A stretch of 64,000 nucleotides of DNA, from positions 186,001-250,000 of the forward strand of contig NZ_BMMT01000001.1 in the NCBI RefSeq assembly GCF_014646075.1, read 5' to 3'. A program made the translations under genes and the position numbers. Numbering within the stretch: the stretch's first letter is position 1; each line of letters opens with the position of its first letter. Shown one piece after another: positions 17,426 to 25,960 of the stretch. The notes beneath the pieces were generated by a model, which worked only from the letters and a program-made list of their open reading frames with translations, had not been told where the DNA came from and did not search any database. This DNA comes from Saccharopolyspora thermophila. Its GTDB lineage: Bacteria > Actinomycetota > Actinomycetes > Mycobacteriales > Pseudonocardiaceae.

Positions 17426-18850
17426 GTGACGCAACAGAGCTGGTTACCGAACCAGCAAGGCTGGCAACCGCAGCCCTACCCACCGATGCAAGCGCCTTTC
17501 CCGCAGCCGCCAAAGAAGCGTCGTCGGGTGTGGGTTCCGTTCCTCATCATCGGGCTCGTCGTCGTTCTGGTCGGCGGCGGTACGGCGGGGTGGCTGGCGC
17601 TGCGCGCCCACTACGGTCCTCGGGCCGAGGAAGAACGGCCGATGGCGAGGTTGCTCTGGGAGCAGAAAACCTCGACCGACGAGAAGCCGATCGACAGCTG
17701 GGTGTCAGACGGCGTCGTCGTGGTGATGCACGAGGACTGGCTGGACGCCTTCCAGGCCGACACCGGCGAGAAGGCGTGGGACCTGCGGCCGCCGCAACGG
17801 ACCGGTGAAGAGGCCGCCAGCAAGTTTTGCGGTATGAGCCACGAGGTCAAAAACGGCCTCGGCGTGATCGCCTTCGGGCCCTACGACCGCATCTGGTACG
17901 GCGGCACCGGCTGCTCCACGATCATGGTCGTGGACGTGAGGACCGGCACGCCGAAGTGGCAGCTGGACCTGCCGGTCGTCGAGGACCGAAGTACGACCCG
18001 CTACAGCGACCCGGAGATCGTCGGCGACGTGGTGGTGTTCGCCCTCCACGACATCGTCTACGGCGTCAGCCTGGCCGATGGCAAGGAGATCTGGCGCTAC
18101 GACCAGGAACCCGCCCGTTACTGCAGGATGTTGGGGCCGCAGATCAGCGAGCGGACCGCAGCGTTCCCCGTCTCCTGTCCGCTGGAGAACGGCTACCTCG
18201 AACTCCTGCTGCTCGACCCGGCGACCGGGGCGGTGAAGGGGCGTACGCCCGTCAAGTCGGCGAGCCTGCCGTCCATGATCTCCGCTGACCCACCGATCAT
18301 GGAGATCGACCGCGACGACGTGAACGACGGCCAGGGTAGCCTGCTGGTCTTCGACGACACGGCTCGCCAGGTGAGCGAGATCCCGGTGCAGCTGCCCGCT
18401 GGGCGTCTCGACACCAACCCGGTCAACTCACAGTACGACGTGATGAGTGCCCGCCACCGGTACCGGTTCGTCGTCACCAACGGCCTGCTGGTCGGGGCCA
18501 CGTGGGCGCACGCCGTCAACGCCTACCGCGACACAAACCGGATCGTCGCCGTGGATTTGAAGACCGGCAAGCAGCGCTGGGACGTGGCACTCGGTCCCGA
18601 GGTCGTCGGCATACCGTTCGCGGCGACCCGAAACGGCATACTCGCCATCAACGAGGGTACGTACGAGAACCCGTCACAGGTGTACGAGATCCCTCTTGAT
18701 GGCGGCAAGCCCAAGCCGATCAGCGGGGTGTTCCCGGAGAACGTAGCCGCAGCCACCCTGTGCGATCTGCACTGGGTCGACGGCACGATCTATGGTGCGC
18801 GGATGGGCAGGAAAACTTTCCGCGCGCCACCGGTGTTCGCCGTCAGGTAG
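17426..18850 (+). CDS. Membrane-anchored PQQ-like beta-propeller protein
   Basis: 474-residue protein. A short cytosolic N-terminus rich in Pro/Gln (residues 1-29) and a KKRRR stop precede one membrane helix (about 35-58). The outside domain is built of PQQ-like propeller blades (GEKAWDLRPP, GTPKWQLDLP, GKEIWRYDQE, GKQRWDVALG). It probably scaffolds or senses something at the cell surface; no catalytic site is seen. The start is GTG 17426 with GAGGGGAG upstream. The gene is convergent with the PPE-like gene, separated by a strong terminator. Confidence 0.8.
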   Translation: MTQQSWLPNQQGWQPQPYPPMQAPFPQPPKKRRRVWVPFLIIGLVVVLVGGGTAGWLALRAHYGPRAEEERPMARLLWEQKTSTDEKPIDSWVSDGVVVVMHEDWLDAFQADTGEKAWDLRPPQRTGEEAASKFCGMSHEVKNGLGVIAFGPYDRIWYGGTGCSTIMVVDVRTGTPKWQLDLPVVEDRSTTRYSDPEIVGDVVVFALHDIVYGVSLADGKEIWRYDQEPARYCRMLGPQISERTAAFPVSCPLENGYLELLLLDPATGAVKGRTPVKSASLPSMISADPPIMEIDRDDVNDGQGSLLVFDDTARQVSEIPVQLPAGRLDTNPVNSQYDVMSARHRYRFVVTNGLLVGATWAHAVNAYRDTNRIVAVDLKTGKQRWDVALGPEVVGIPFAATRNGILAINEGTYENPSQVYEIPLDGGKPKPISGVFPENVAAATLCDLHWVDGTIYGARMGRKTFRAPPVFAVR

Positions 18851-18862
18851 CTCGGAAAGGCG

Positions 18863-18893
18863 CTGGCCGCGCACCAGTCCGGTGCGCGGCCAG
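18863..18893. terminator. Bidirectional terminator hairpin
   Basis: CTGGCCGCGCACC (18863-18875) pairs perfectly with GGTGCGCGGCCAG (18881-18893) around a 5-nt loop. It lies between the convergent propeller and PPE-like genes and can end transcripts from both sides. No long T-tract is present, as is common in actinobacteria. Confidence 0.75.
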
Positions 18894-18909
18894 AATGCGT
18901 CGGGTCGTG

Positions 18910-20178
18910 TCAGTAGTTGTCGTTGCTCCAGTCGCCGAAGACGGGTGGGGCGACCTTCGGCAGCCCGAGCTCGTCCCAGGCGTCGTCGTTGTCGACCCAG
19001 TACTTGTTCTCGTGCTCGAGGTCGTCCTCGCCTTCCTTGCCGCGGCCGCGACCAGCGGCACCGCCCATGGCGCCAGCCGCACCACCGCGGCCACCAGCAC
19101 CGGCAACGCCACCGCTGGCACCCGCGCCGGAACCAGCGCCCAGGCCGCCGACACCGGCACGACCGCCAGCCCCGATGCCCGGACCACGACCAGCACCAGC
19201 CCCCAGGCCCCGGCCACCGGCGCCGGCACCCATGCCGCCCCGGCCAGCACCCGCGCCGGTACCAGGACCGGTGGGGAAGATCGAGCCGCCGAAGGTGCTG
19301 GTGTTGGGAACGCCGGCACCAGGCCCGGTCCCGGTATTCGGCATGTTGATGCCACCGGTCCCGGTGGGCGGAGTGGCCCACTGCGAACTGCTTTGAGCCG
19401 GAGTGGAACCAGAACCAGATCCGGTACCAGAACCGGACCCGGGCCCGACCCCGGGCCCCACATCCCCGATGCTGTAGTTCCCGGTGTTGACCTGCCGAGA
19501 CCCGATAGCACTCGGATTCGTCGGCGTGTTCACCGTCTGCCGCGAGGTGGATTCCTGAGCACCCTGGTCGTAGGCCATCTGCGGAGGCTCGGGGAACGAA
19601 GGCAGGCTGGCCGTCGTGGACTGCGTAGCGGCGTCGTATCGCTCGTAGTACTGCTTGGCTTGCTCAGCCCTCTCCTGGGCCTCTCGCTCCTGCTTCTGCA
19701 GGTCGGTTTCACCACCGACCAGCCACGCGCCGCCCTTCTCGAGCAGGCTGTCCGTCGCCGTGACCTCAACCGGCTCGGGCATGGCGTGCTTGATGTCGCC
19801 GAAGTGGCTGGCGCCGGTGGCGGCATTGTCGCCGACCGTCATCGAGATCTCGCGGGCATCGCGGATGAAGTCCGTCATCGGCTTGAGCGAGCTGCCGTGC
19901 TGTTCAGCTGCTTCGCCAGTCCACGTCACACCGGCCTTGGCGTTGGCTTCGTCGAGGAGGTTGGCGACGTGTTCCAAGTCCTCAGCAACTTTGCTGCTCC
20001 ATCCGGAGACGGCGGTGTCCAAGCCGCCCAGACCGGGGCCCTCGTGGATCTGCTTGTACTTCTCCGGGTGGTTGAACCCCACCTTCTTCATGATCTCGTC
20101 GGTACTACCGCTGTCCGAAGGTGACAGCAGCACGCCACCAACAGCGATACCGACGGGAATGGCCAGTGGTATCGGCAT
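18910..20178 (-). CDS. PPE-like type VII secretion substrate with Gly-rich tail
   Basis: 422-residue protein. Residues 30-190 are helical, with a W-x-G motif (VTWTGEAAEQHG near 84-95) in a turn between helices, as in WXG100/PPE proteins. From about 230 the protein is a low-complexity Gly/Ala/Thr/Pro region, then an acidic C-terminus (EGEDDLEHENKYWVDNDDAW). No signal peptide is present, in line with ESX export. The ATG has GGGGG 6 nt upstream. It is last in an operon with DUF3558, a PE-like protein and probably EspG, the usual PPE chaperone. Export and partner are inferred. Confidence 0.75.
   Translation of the reverse strand: MPIPLAIPVGIAVGGVLLSPSDSGSTDEIMKKVGFNHPEKYKQIHEGPGLGGLDTAVSGWSSKVAEDLEHVANLLDEANAKAGVTWTGEAAEQHGSSLKPMTDFIRDAREISMTVGDNAATGASHFGDIKHAMPEPVEVTATDSLLEKGGAWLVGGETDLQKQEREAQERAEQAKQYYERYDAATQSTTASLPSFPEPPQMAYDQGAQESTSRQTVNTPTNPSAIGSRQVNTGNYSIGDVGPGVGPGSGSGTGSGSGSTPAQSSSQWATPPTGTGGINMPNTGTGPGAGVPNTSTFGGSIFPTGPGTGAGAGRGGMGAGAGGRGLGAGAGRGPGIGAGGRAGVGGLGAGSGAGASGGVAGAGGRGGAAGAMGGAAGRGRGKEGEDDLEHENKYWVDNDDAWDELGLPKVAPPVFGDWSNDNY
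19040..19290 (-). repeat. Imperfect Gly/Ala/Arg-coding repeats inside the PPE-like gene
   Basis: Irregular tandem units encoding GAGAGR, GGRG and GIGAGGR-like strings give this stretch a minisatellite character. Copy number is likely to vary between strains, and assembly errors are possible here. Confidence 0.6.
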
Positions 20179-20226
20179 TGCATCCCCCTGCTTGAAAAGG
20201 TTGACGAGCTTGTGGTGCCCGGTGCT

Positions 20227-20811
20227 TCAGGCGTCCGGCAGGTTCTTGAGAACTTCAGAGGCGATCTTTTCCGCGTACCCGCAAGAGTCCTGCATCTCAG
20301 GGACCGCGTCGCTGTGCCGGGTGAAGTCCACGGCGATGTGCTCCTTGTCGGAGACACCGACCTCGACGCGGCAGAGCAGGTTTGTTTCGTCCATGCGGAC
20401 AGCCGGATATCCGTCGATATTCCGGAGCTCGGCGTTCGAGGACTCGGCCTTCTCGACGATGTATCCGGTGCCGAGCCCGGTCGTGTTGTCGACGCCGACG
20501 ATCAGCCCGAAGTTGTCGTTCGACCATTGGCACATCGGGTGGCCATTGGGCGACGAGCCTGGCTCGGGGGCCTTGGCATTGACCGCATTGAGGGTGGTGA
20601 GCTGCTCCTGAGTAAGAACCTGGCAGGCATCGGTGATCGACGCGAGGTTCTTCGGCTTGTCGACTTTCGCTGCGGGGTTGCTGCTGCTTGACGTCGGTTC
20701 GGACGCGGCCGAGCTTGGTGGGTTCTGCCCGGAGCTGTTCGGGACAGAACATCCGGCGGCGGCCAGGACAGCGAGTGCGGCGATGGCGGTCAGGTTGGCG
20801 CGGCGAAGCAC
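20227..20811 (-). CDS. DUF3558 lipoprotein
   Basis: 194-residue lipoprotein: basic start, hydrophobic segment and lipobox VLAAAGC near residue 20, then a Ser/Pro/Asn-rich linker (about 22-48) and a DUF3558-type domain with conserved Cys (ACQVLT, MCQWSND, LLCRVEVG, DSCGYAEKIA). The GTG at 20811 has AAGGAA 6 nt upstream and gives the correct signal peptide; longer frames do not. DUF3558 lipoproteins often sit in actinobacterial PE/PPE-like loci, as here. Function unknown. Confidence 0.85.
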   Translation of the reverse strand: MLRRANLTAIAALAVLAAAGCSVPNSSGQNPPSSAASEPTSSSSNPAAKVDKPKNLASITDACQVLTQEQLTTLNAVNAKAPEPGSSPNGHPMCQWSNDNFGLIVGVDNTTGLGTGYIVEKAESSNAELRNIDGYPAVRMDETNLLCRVEVGVSDKEHIAVDFTRHSDAVPEMQDSCGYAEKIASEVLKNLPDA

Positions 20812-20821
20812 AATGAGTTCC

Positions 20822-21229
20822 TTACACCTGTTGGGGAGTCGCGTTTTCGTCAGCCGTCCGGTAGCCCTGTTGAGCAGCCTTGAGCTGGTTGATCTGCGTG
20901 TTGAGTCGCTCGATGGTCTTATCAACGACCCAAGCGAGCCCGCCGGGTTCGTTTCCGGCCATCCGCTCCAGTGCGGCCGCCATGCTCTTGCTGACCTCGT
21001 CGTCGCCAGGTGCCTTGATCTGCTGGAGTTCCCGGGCCTTGAACTTGGTTTGCTCGAGCTTGTCGCGCGCCTCTTCGTACTTCCCGATCAGGGCCGGGAT
21101 CTGGTCGAGGTCGACCGAGAACGATGCTTGCGTGACGGTGGGCGCGCCGGAGGCACCGCGGGTGTTCACGAATGTGTTGACGACCGCCCGGCCAGCGGTC
21201 ACCCCAGGCTCAGCAGGTATCACGTTCAT
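20822..21229 (-). CDS. PE-like small helical protein of the EspG locus
   Basis: 135-residue soluble protein, mainly two long helices (about 42-72, IPALIGKYEEARDKLEQTKFKARELQQIK, and 80-125). The size, helical hairpin and position between EspG and a PPE-like gene suggest a PE-type partner for the PPE-like protein. A classical PE motif is not clear, so this is inference. Downstream DUF3558 begins after 10 nt. No signal peptide is present. Confidence 0.6.
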   Translation of the reverse strand: MNVIPAEPGVTAGRAVVNTFVNTRGASGAPTVTQASFSVDLDQIPALIGKYEEARDKLEQTKFKARELQQIKAPGDDEVSKSMAAALERMAGNEPGGLAWVVDKTIERLNTQINQLKAAQQGYRTADENATPQQV

Positions 21230-21327
21230 CCCTCCGGTGTCACTGCGTGATCGGTCTCAGCTTGCCAGGTCAGTGCCGGCCCCCGACAGCTTTTGGAGGT
21301 GAGCAGGAGGCGACTGGTTCCCACAGC

Positions 21328-21341
21328 GAGCAAAATTGCTC
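21328..21341. promoter_or_regulatory. Palindrome upstream of the PE-like operon
   Basis: GAGCAA and TTGCTC, separated by AA, form a 6+6 bp inverted repeat in an AT-richer 144-bp gap about 100 nt upstream of the PE-like start. It is a candidate operator for the PE/DUF3558/PPE-like genes. The binding protein is unknown. Confidence 0.3.
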
Positions 21342-21373
21342 CATTTGAGGCACTGTGTCCGGTATTTCTGGTT

Positions 21374-22168
21374 TTACCACGACACTCGGCGCTGCGCGTC
21401 GGTCGCGATGTCGCCGAGGATGCGGCGGAACGTGCCCATGTCGCAGCCCGCGACGATGCGTTGACCGCGGGTGTTGTAGACCGCCACGCGGCCCTGCTCG
21501 AGGTCGATGATCCGCATGGTCTGCTCGCCCCGCTGCTCCTTCCGGGACGGGCCGGGCCCCCAGACCGTGACGCCGACCTCGCCGACGCCGAGCTTGGTGC
21601 CGTCCAGCAGCCGGGTCGCCCTCCGGTAGTCCGCAACGTTGACCCCGCGGGACCGGAGCGCCTGCTCGAGCGCGTTCTCGTCGGTCTCGCCGCGCTTCTC
21701 CAGTTCGGCGCGCGCCCGCCGCAGTTCGACGAGGTCGACCTGCAGGGGCTGCATCTTCAACGGCTTGTGCTCGGGCAGCAGCGACACGAGGGCCGGGATG
21801 GCGTCCCCGGGGCGGACTTTCTCCAGGATGATCCGGTCTCCGTTGACCACGGTCCTGGTCGCGGACTTGCCGGACTGCGTCACGCAGGCCCGCAGTTCGG
21901 TGCCCTTCTCTCGGGAGAACCGCAGGTCGAACTCGATCGTCCCCGCCGTGTACACCCCCATGAGGTCCCAGACCAGGTCGTTGACCCGGTCACCCGGGTC
22001 GACCAGGCCGCGCTGGCGGCAGCGCTGGTCGGCGGCTTCGAGTTCCTGGTCGAGGTCCTGAACTGCGGTGCCGTAGTTGGCGTAGGCGGCGACGGTTGGG
22101 ACCCGCGTGATGCCTGCCCAACCCGCCAGGATCACGTATTCGAGTCGGTCGACGTCGAGCTTGGGCAC
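21374..22168 (-). CDS. ESX secretion-associated protein EspG
   Basis: 264-residue cytosolic protein with EspG-family features: beta/alpha start MPKLDVDRLEYVILAGWAG, central block GVYTAGTIEFDLRF (sheet that binds substrate), and a C-terminal half with TMRIIDLEQGRVAVYNT...GCDMGTFRRILGDI. EspG proteins are chaperones that bind PE-PPE pairs before export by ESX systems. The GTG at 22168 has GGGGGAG upstream. No ESX core gene (EccB, C, D, E, MycP) lies within 20 kb, so the locus is an outlying substrate-chaperone island. Confidence 0.85.
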   Translation of the reverse strand: MPKLDVDRLEYVILAGWAGITRVPTVAAYANYGTAVQDLDQELEAADQRCRQRGLVDPGDRVNDLVWDLMGVYTAGTIEFDLRFSREKGTELRACVTQSGKSATRTVVNGDRIILEKVRPGDAIPALVSLLPEHKPLKMQPLQVDLVELRRARAELEKRGETDENALEQALRSRGVNVADYRRATRLLDGTKLGVGEVGVTVWGPGPSRKEQRGEQTMRIIDLEQGRVAVYNTRGQRIVAGCDMGTFRRILGDIATDAQRRVSW

Positions 22169-22246
22169 TGAACTCCCCCGTTGGTGGTCGCCTGGCCTGT
22201 GCAGACTATCGGGTCAGGCGGGCAAGCGGAGGGGATTCCGACGAGT

Positions 22247-22534
22247 TCAGGAGTCCAGGCCGGACAGACCTTTCCAGGCTCCTCGGGCGCCTCGGCGGGC
22301 CGCCGAGCGCTGCCAGCGGAAGAGCCCGTAGCCGATCACCCCGAGGCCGGTGCCGGCCACGCAGGTCCAGAACTGGAGCTGTAGGTCGTCGCTCAGTAGG
22401 AACCAGAGCGCGGCGACGACCCACGCCGCGGTGCCGACCAGGACCACCGGGGTGGGGTCGGCCAGTCTGCGGGGCAGCGGTGGGACGTGCCGGTGGCCGG
22501 CTCGCGAGGGGGTGCGTTCACTGTCCGGTGCCAC
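22247..22534 (-). CDS. DUF2530 membrane protein
   Basis: 95-residue protein with the DUF2530 start PPLPRRLADPTPVVLVGTAAWVVAALWF and two membrane helices (about 30-47 and 55-72), then a basic tail. Function unknown. It matches Rv0879c of M. tuberculosis, also next to the MarR gene Rv0880, so this is part of the conserved block. The start is a GTG at 22534. Confidence 0.85.
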   Translation of the reverse strand: MAPDSERTPSRAGHRHVPPLPRRLADPTPVVLVGTAAWVVAALWFLLSDDLQLQFWTCVAGTGLGVIGYGLFRWQRSAARRGARGAWKGLSGLDS

Positions 22535-22596
22535 GTCAGGCAGGCTACCCCCGATAAGGGGAGGCTGCGCGCGCCGCCGCGTGATGGGAAGCGTTG

Positions 22597-24060
22597 ATGG
22601 ACAGGGCCGGATCTGAGAAGTCGTTACTGGACCGCTACTTCAAGATCACCGATCGTGGGTCGACCGTGGCGCGGGAGATCCGGGGTGGCGTGGTCACGTT
22701 CGTCACCCTCGCCTACATCATCGTGCTGAACCCGCTGATCCTCGGCAGCTACTCGGCCGACGATGCCGGGGCGAAGCGGGACGTGCTGGGCAACATCCTG
22801 CCGGTGCCGCAGGTGGCCGCGGTGACCGCGCTGGTCGCGGGCGTGATGACGATCCTGTTCGGGCTCGTCGCCAACTATCCGTTCGCCATCGCCACCGGGC
22901 TGGGCATCAACACGCTGCTGGCGGTGACCATCGCGCCGCAGGTGACCTGGCCGGAGGCGATGGGGCTGGTGGTCGTCGACGGCCTGATCATCCTGCTGCT
23001 GGTCGCCACCGGGTTCCGGACCGCGGTGTTCAACGCGGTGCCGCCGGAACTGAAGGCGGCGATCGCGGTCGGCATCGGCGTGTTCATCACGCTGGTGGGT
23101 CTGGTGGACGCGGGGTTCGTCCGGCGGCTGCCGGACGCGGCCAACACCACCGTGCCGGTCGGGTTGGGCATCGACGGGTCGATCGCCTCGTGGCCGACCG
23201 CGGTGTTCGTGTTCGGGTTGGTGCTGACCGCGGTGCTGGTGGCCCGTCGGGTGCGCGGCGCGATCCTGATCGGTGTGGCGATCACCACCGTGGTGGCGAT
23301 CCTGGTCGAGACGTTCGTGCAGGCCGGCCCGTCGAAGGGCACCAACCCCTACGGCTGGAACCTGGGCTACCCGGCGTGGCCGGAGCAGCTCGCCGGGCTG
23401 CCGGACCTGTCGCTGGTCGGTGACATCTCCTTCGGCGCCTGGACGCGGCTACCTGCGCTGGCCTGCGTGATGCTGGTGTTCACGCTGGTGCTGGCGAACT
23501 TCTTCGACGCGATGGGCACCATGACCGGGCTCGCCAAGGAGGCCGGGCTGGCCGACGAGGACGGCAACCTGCCCGGGGTCGGCAAGGCGCTGGCGGTGGA
23601 GGGCCTCGGCGCGGTGGCCGGGGGGCTCGGGTCGGCCAGTTCCAACACGGTGTTCGTGGAGTCGGCGTCCGGTATCGCCGAGGGCGCGCGGACCGGTCTG
23701 GCGAACGTGGTCACCGGCCTGCTGTTCCTGGCTGCGATGTTCTTCACCCCGCTCTACCAGGTCATCCCGGTGGAGGCGGCGGCCCCGGCGCTGGTCGTGG
23801 TGGGCGCGATGATGATCAGCCAGATCCGGCAGATCGACCTGTCGGACTTCGGCATCGCGCTGCCGGCGTTCCTGACGATCGTGGTCATGCCGTTCACGTA
23901 CTCGATCGCCAACGGCATTGGCGCGGGCTTCATCAGCTACGTGGTGCTGCAGTCGGCCACCGGCCGGATGCGCTCGGTGCACCCGTTGATGTGGGTGGTG
24001 TCGGTGGCGTTCGTGTTGTACTTCGCGGCCGGGCCGCTGAGTGCCGCATTCGGGTTCTGA
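22597..24060 (+). CDS. NCS2-family purine permease (AzgA-like)
   Basis: 487-residue membrane protein with about 12 to 14 helices of the nucleobase:cation symporter-2 family, AzgA subgroup: STVAREIRGGVVTFVTLAYIIVLNP at the start, then NYPFAIATGLGINTLLA, ANFFDAMGTMTGL and SASSNTVFVESASGIAEGARTGLA. It likely imports adenine, guanine or hypoxanthine with protons. The ATG at 22597 is preceded by GGGAAG. It is monocistronic; regulation is not visible. Confidence 0.9.
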   Translation: MDRAGSEKSLLDRYFKITDRGSTVAREIRGGVVTFVTLAYIIVLNPLILGSYSADDAGAKRDVLGNILPVPQVAAVTALVAGVMTILFGLVANYPFAIATGLGINTLLAVTIAPQVTWPEAMGLVVVDGLIILLLVATGFRTAVFNAVPPELKAAIAVGIGVFITLVGLVDAGFVRRLPDAANTTVPVGLGIDGSIASWPTAVFVFGLVLTAVLVARRVRGAILIGVAITTVVAILVETFVQAGPSKGTNPYGWNLGYPAWPEQLAGLPDLSLVGDISFGAWTRLPALACVMLVFTLVLANFFDAMGTMTGLAKEAGLADEDGNLPGVGKALAVEGLGAVAGGLGSASSNTVFVESASGIAEGARTGLANVVTGLLFLAAMFFTPLYQVIPVEAAAPALVVVGAMMISQIRQIDLSDFGIALPAFLTIVVMPFTYSIANGIGAGFISYVVLQSATGRMRSVHPLMWVVSVAFVLYFAAGPLSAAFGF

Positions 24061-24150
24061 GCTGGTCTGACCCCGTGTCGATTGGGTTTCGAAGCCCGAG
24101 TTGGCGGGCACGGCTCACTAGGGTGGACGGCCACTGGTCCGTGTGATCAG

Positions 24151-24183
24151 TTTGTCCGATTCCCCTAGGTAGTTTGGTAGACT
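24151..24183 (+). promoter_or_regulatory. MarR promoter with operator half-site
   Basis: TTTGTCCGAT (24151-24160) repeats exactly, on the opposite strand, the right arm of the palindrome at 24715-24733 plus its neighbours. A -10-like TAGACT (24178-24183) lies 6 nt before the MarR GTG, implying a leaderless mRNA. TAGT/ACTA arms flank the -10. Autoregulation by MarR is the natural reading. Confidence 0.5.
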
Positions 24184-24189
24184 AACGAC

Positions 24190-24624
24190 GTGTCCGATAT
24201 CGCGGAGCGCGAACGCACCCTGGCGAGCCGGTTGCGGCTCGCGGTCGTTCGGCTGAACCGGCGGTTGCGCGCGCAGAGCAGCGGCTCGAAGATCACGCTC
24301 TCCCAGCTGTCGGCGCTGTCCTGCCTGTACAAGGGCGGCGCGATGACGCCGGGTGAGCTGGCGGCCCGGGAGGGCGTCCAGCCACCGTCGATGACCAGGG
24401 TGATCGCCGCCCTGGAAGAGGCGGGGCTGGTCGCGCGCCGGGCGCACCCCACCGACGGCCGGCAGGCCATCGTCGAACCGACCGAGGCCGGGCGGGCCCG
24501 GGTGGAGGAAGAGGTGTCGGCCCGCGAGCGCTGGCTGGACCAGCAGCTCGCCGGGCTCGACGACGAGGAACGGGCGGTCCTGTACCGGGCCGCCGAGATC
24601 ATCGACCGGTTGGCGAGCCGATGA
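24190..24624 (+). CDS. MarR-family regulator
   Basis: 144-residue winged-helix dimer protein: helix 1-2 VRLNRRLRAQ, recognition region MTPGELAAREGVQPPSMTRVIAALEEAGLV, wing RRAHPTDGRQAIVEPTEAG. It corresponds by context to Rv0880. MarR proteins release DNA on binding small phenolic or other ligands, or on oxidation. The MFS gene begins 26 nt downstream and shares an operator half-site, so it is the likely target. The start is GTG 24190. Confidence 0.92.
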   Translation: MSDIAERERTLASRLRLAVVRLNRRLRAQSSGSKITLSQLSALSCLYKGGAMTPGELAAREGVQPPSMTRVIAALEEAGLVARRAHPTDGRQAIVEPTEAGRARVEEEVSARERWLDQQLAGLDDEERAVLYRAAEIIDRLASR

Positions 24625-24649
24625 CAGCGGAGAGGCGGTAAGCAGCGGC

Positions 24650-25960
24650 GTGGTTGACCAGTCCCGGGTGCGGTCGGACCTCGGTTCGGGCGGGGGGCGG
24701 GTCAGCCGAGCCGGTTTGTCCACATCGGACAAATCGCCGGGGATGTTCGGCTCGCTGCGGCACCGCAACTACCGGTACTACGCCTCCGGCCAGGTCGTCT
24801 CCCTGACCGGCACCTGGATGCAGCGCGCCGCCCAGGACTGGCTGGTGCTGGAGCTCTCCGGCGGCAGCCCGGCGGCCCTCGGCGTCGCCGTCGCGCTGCA
24901 GTTCCTGCCCACGCTGCTGCTGACGCTGTGGGCGGGCGTCTTCGCCGACCGCTTCGACAAGCGCCGAATGCTCGTCGTCACCCAGAGCGCACTGGGCATC
25001 TGCGGTTTCGTGCTCGGGATGCTCGACGTCACTGGCGTCGTGGCGCTGTGGCAGGTCTACGTGCTGTGTCTCGTGCTCGGGTCCTTCGCGGCGGTCGACG
25101 CCCCGGTGCGGCAGTCGTTCGTCGTCGAGATGGTCGGCCCCGCGCAGCTCACCAACGCCGTCGCGCTGAACTCGATGACGTTCAACCTGGCGCGCATCGT
25201 CGGCCCTGCGCTGGCCGGGTTGCTGATCACCGCGATCGGGACGGGCTGGGTGTTTCTCGCCAACGGGCTGAGCTCGGTCGCGGTCGTCACCGGGCTGTTG
25301 TTGATGGACCCCGCCCTGCTGCACCGCGTGAAACCGCCGCCCAAGGAACGCGGCCAGCTGCGCGCCGGGCTGCGCTACGTGCGCGGCCGTCCGGACCTGA
25401 TCGTGATCATGGTGCTGGTGTTCTGCGTCGGCACCTTCGGGATGAACTTCGAGAACTCCTTCGCCGTCATCGCGCGCAACCTGTTCGGCCGCGACGCCGA
25501 CGGGTACGGGCTGCTGATCACCTCGCTGGCGATCGGCACCCTGACCGGCGCGGCGCTGGCCGCCCGGCGCAGCGGCCGAGGTCGGCCGCAGCTGCGGCTG
25601 GTGCTGGTGGGGGCCGCCGCGTTCGGCGCGCTGGAGGCCGCCGCGTCGCTGATGCCCACCTACGAGGTGTTCGCGGCGGCGCTGATCCCGGTCGGCGTGG
25701 CTGTGATGACGTTCACCACCAGCGCCAACTCGACGGTCCAGCTGGCGGTGGAGCCGACCATGCGCGGGCGCGTGATGGGGTTGTACATGTTGCTGTTCTT
25801 TGGCGGAAAGCCATTGGGCGGGTTGGCTTCGGGCTGGCTGGCCGAGGTGTTCGGGCCGCGTTCGCCGATCCTGCTGGGTGGGCTCGCCTCGTTGCTGGCC
25901 GCGCTCGCCGGGGCGGCGGTGCTGGCAGGTCGTCGGCGCCGTGGGGTTGCCCGATCATGA
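24650..25960 (+). CDS. MFS exporter (EntS-like), MarR-linked
   Basis: 436-residue transporter with about 12 helices of the MFS_3 group: LRHRNYRYYASGQVVSLTGTWMQRAAQDWLVLELSGG, WAGVFADRFDKRRMLV, FGGKPLGGLASGWLAE. It probably exports a drug or siderophore. GTG 24650 gives a 31-residue polar tail; an ATG at 24743 gives the compact family start MFGSLRHRNYR, and would leave the TTTGTCC palindrome just upstream as a true operator. The choice is open. It is in the same direction as MarR (26-nt gap). Its stop overlaps an IdeR/DtxR-like iron box. Confidence 0.88.
   Translation: MVDQSRVRSDLGSGGGRVSRAGLSTSDKSPGMFGSLRHRNYRYYASGQVVSLTGTWMQRAAQDWLVLELSGGSPAALGVAVALQFLPTLLLTLWAGVFADRFDKRRMLVVTQSALGICGFVLGMLDVTGVVALWQVYVLCLVLGSFAAVDAPVRQSFVVEMVGPAQLTNAVALNSMTFNLARIVGPALAGLLITAIGTGWVFLANGLSSVAVVTGLLLMDPALLHRVKPPPKERGQLRAGLRYVRGRPDLIVIMVLVFCVGTFGMNFENSFAVIARNLFGRDADGYGLLITSLAIGTLTGAALAARRSGRGRPQLRLVLVGAAAFGALEAAASLMPTYEVFAAALIPVGVAVMTFTTSANSTVQLAVEPTMRGRVMGLYMLLFFGGKPLGGLASGWLAEVFGPRSPILLGGLASLLAALAGAAVLAGRRRRGVARS
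24715..24733. promoter_or_regulatory. MarR-type operator palindrome TTTGTCC-N5-GGACAAA
   Basis: Perfect 7+7 bp inverted repeat, TTTGTCC (24715-24721) and GGACAAA (24727-24733). The right half ATCGGACAAA is the exact complement of TTTGTCCGAT in front of the adjacent marR. The spacing and size suit a MarR dimer. If the MFS gene starts at 24743, the site lies 9 nt before its start codon. Confidence 0.6.

Noticed and set aside
24076-24097. GGGTTTCGAAGCCC hairpin after the purine permease as a terminator
   Set aside because: No loop and one wobble pair; too weak to call.
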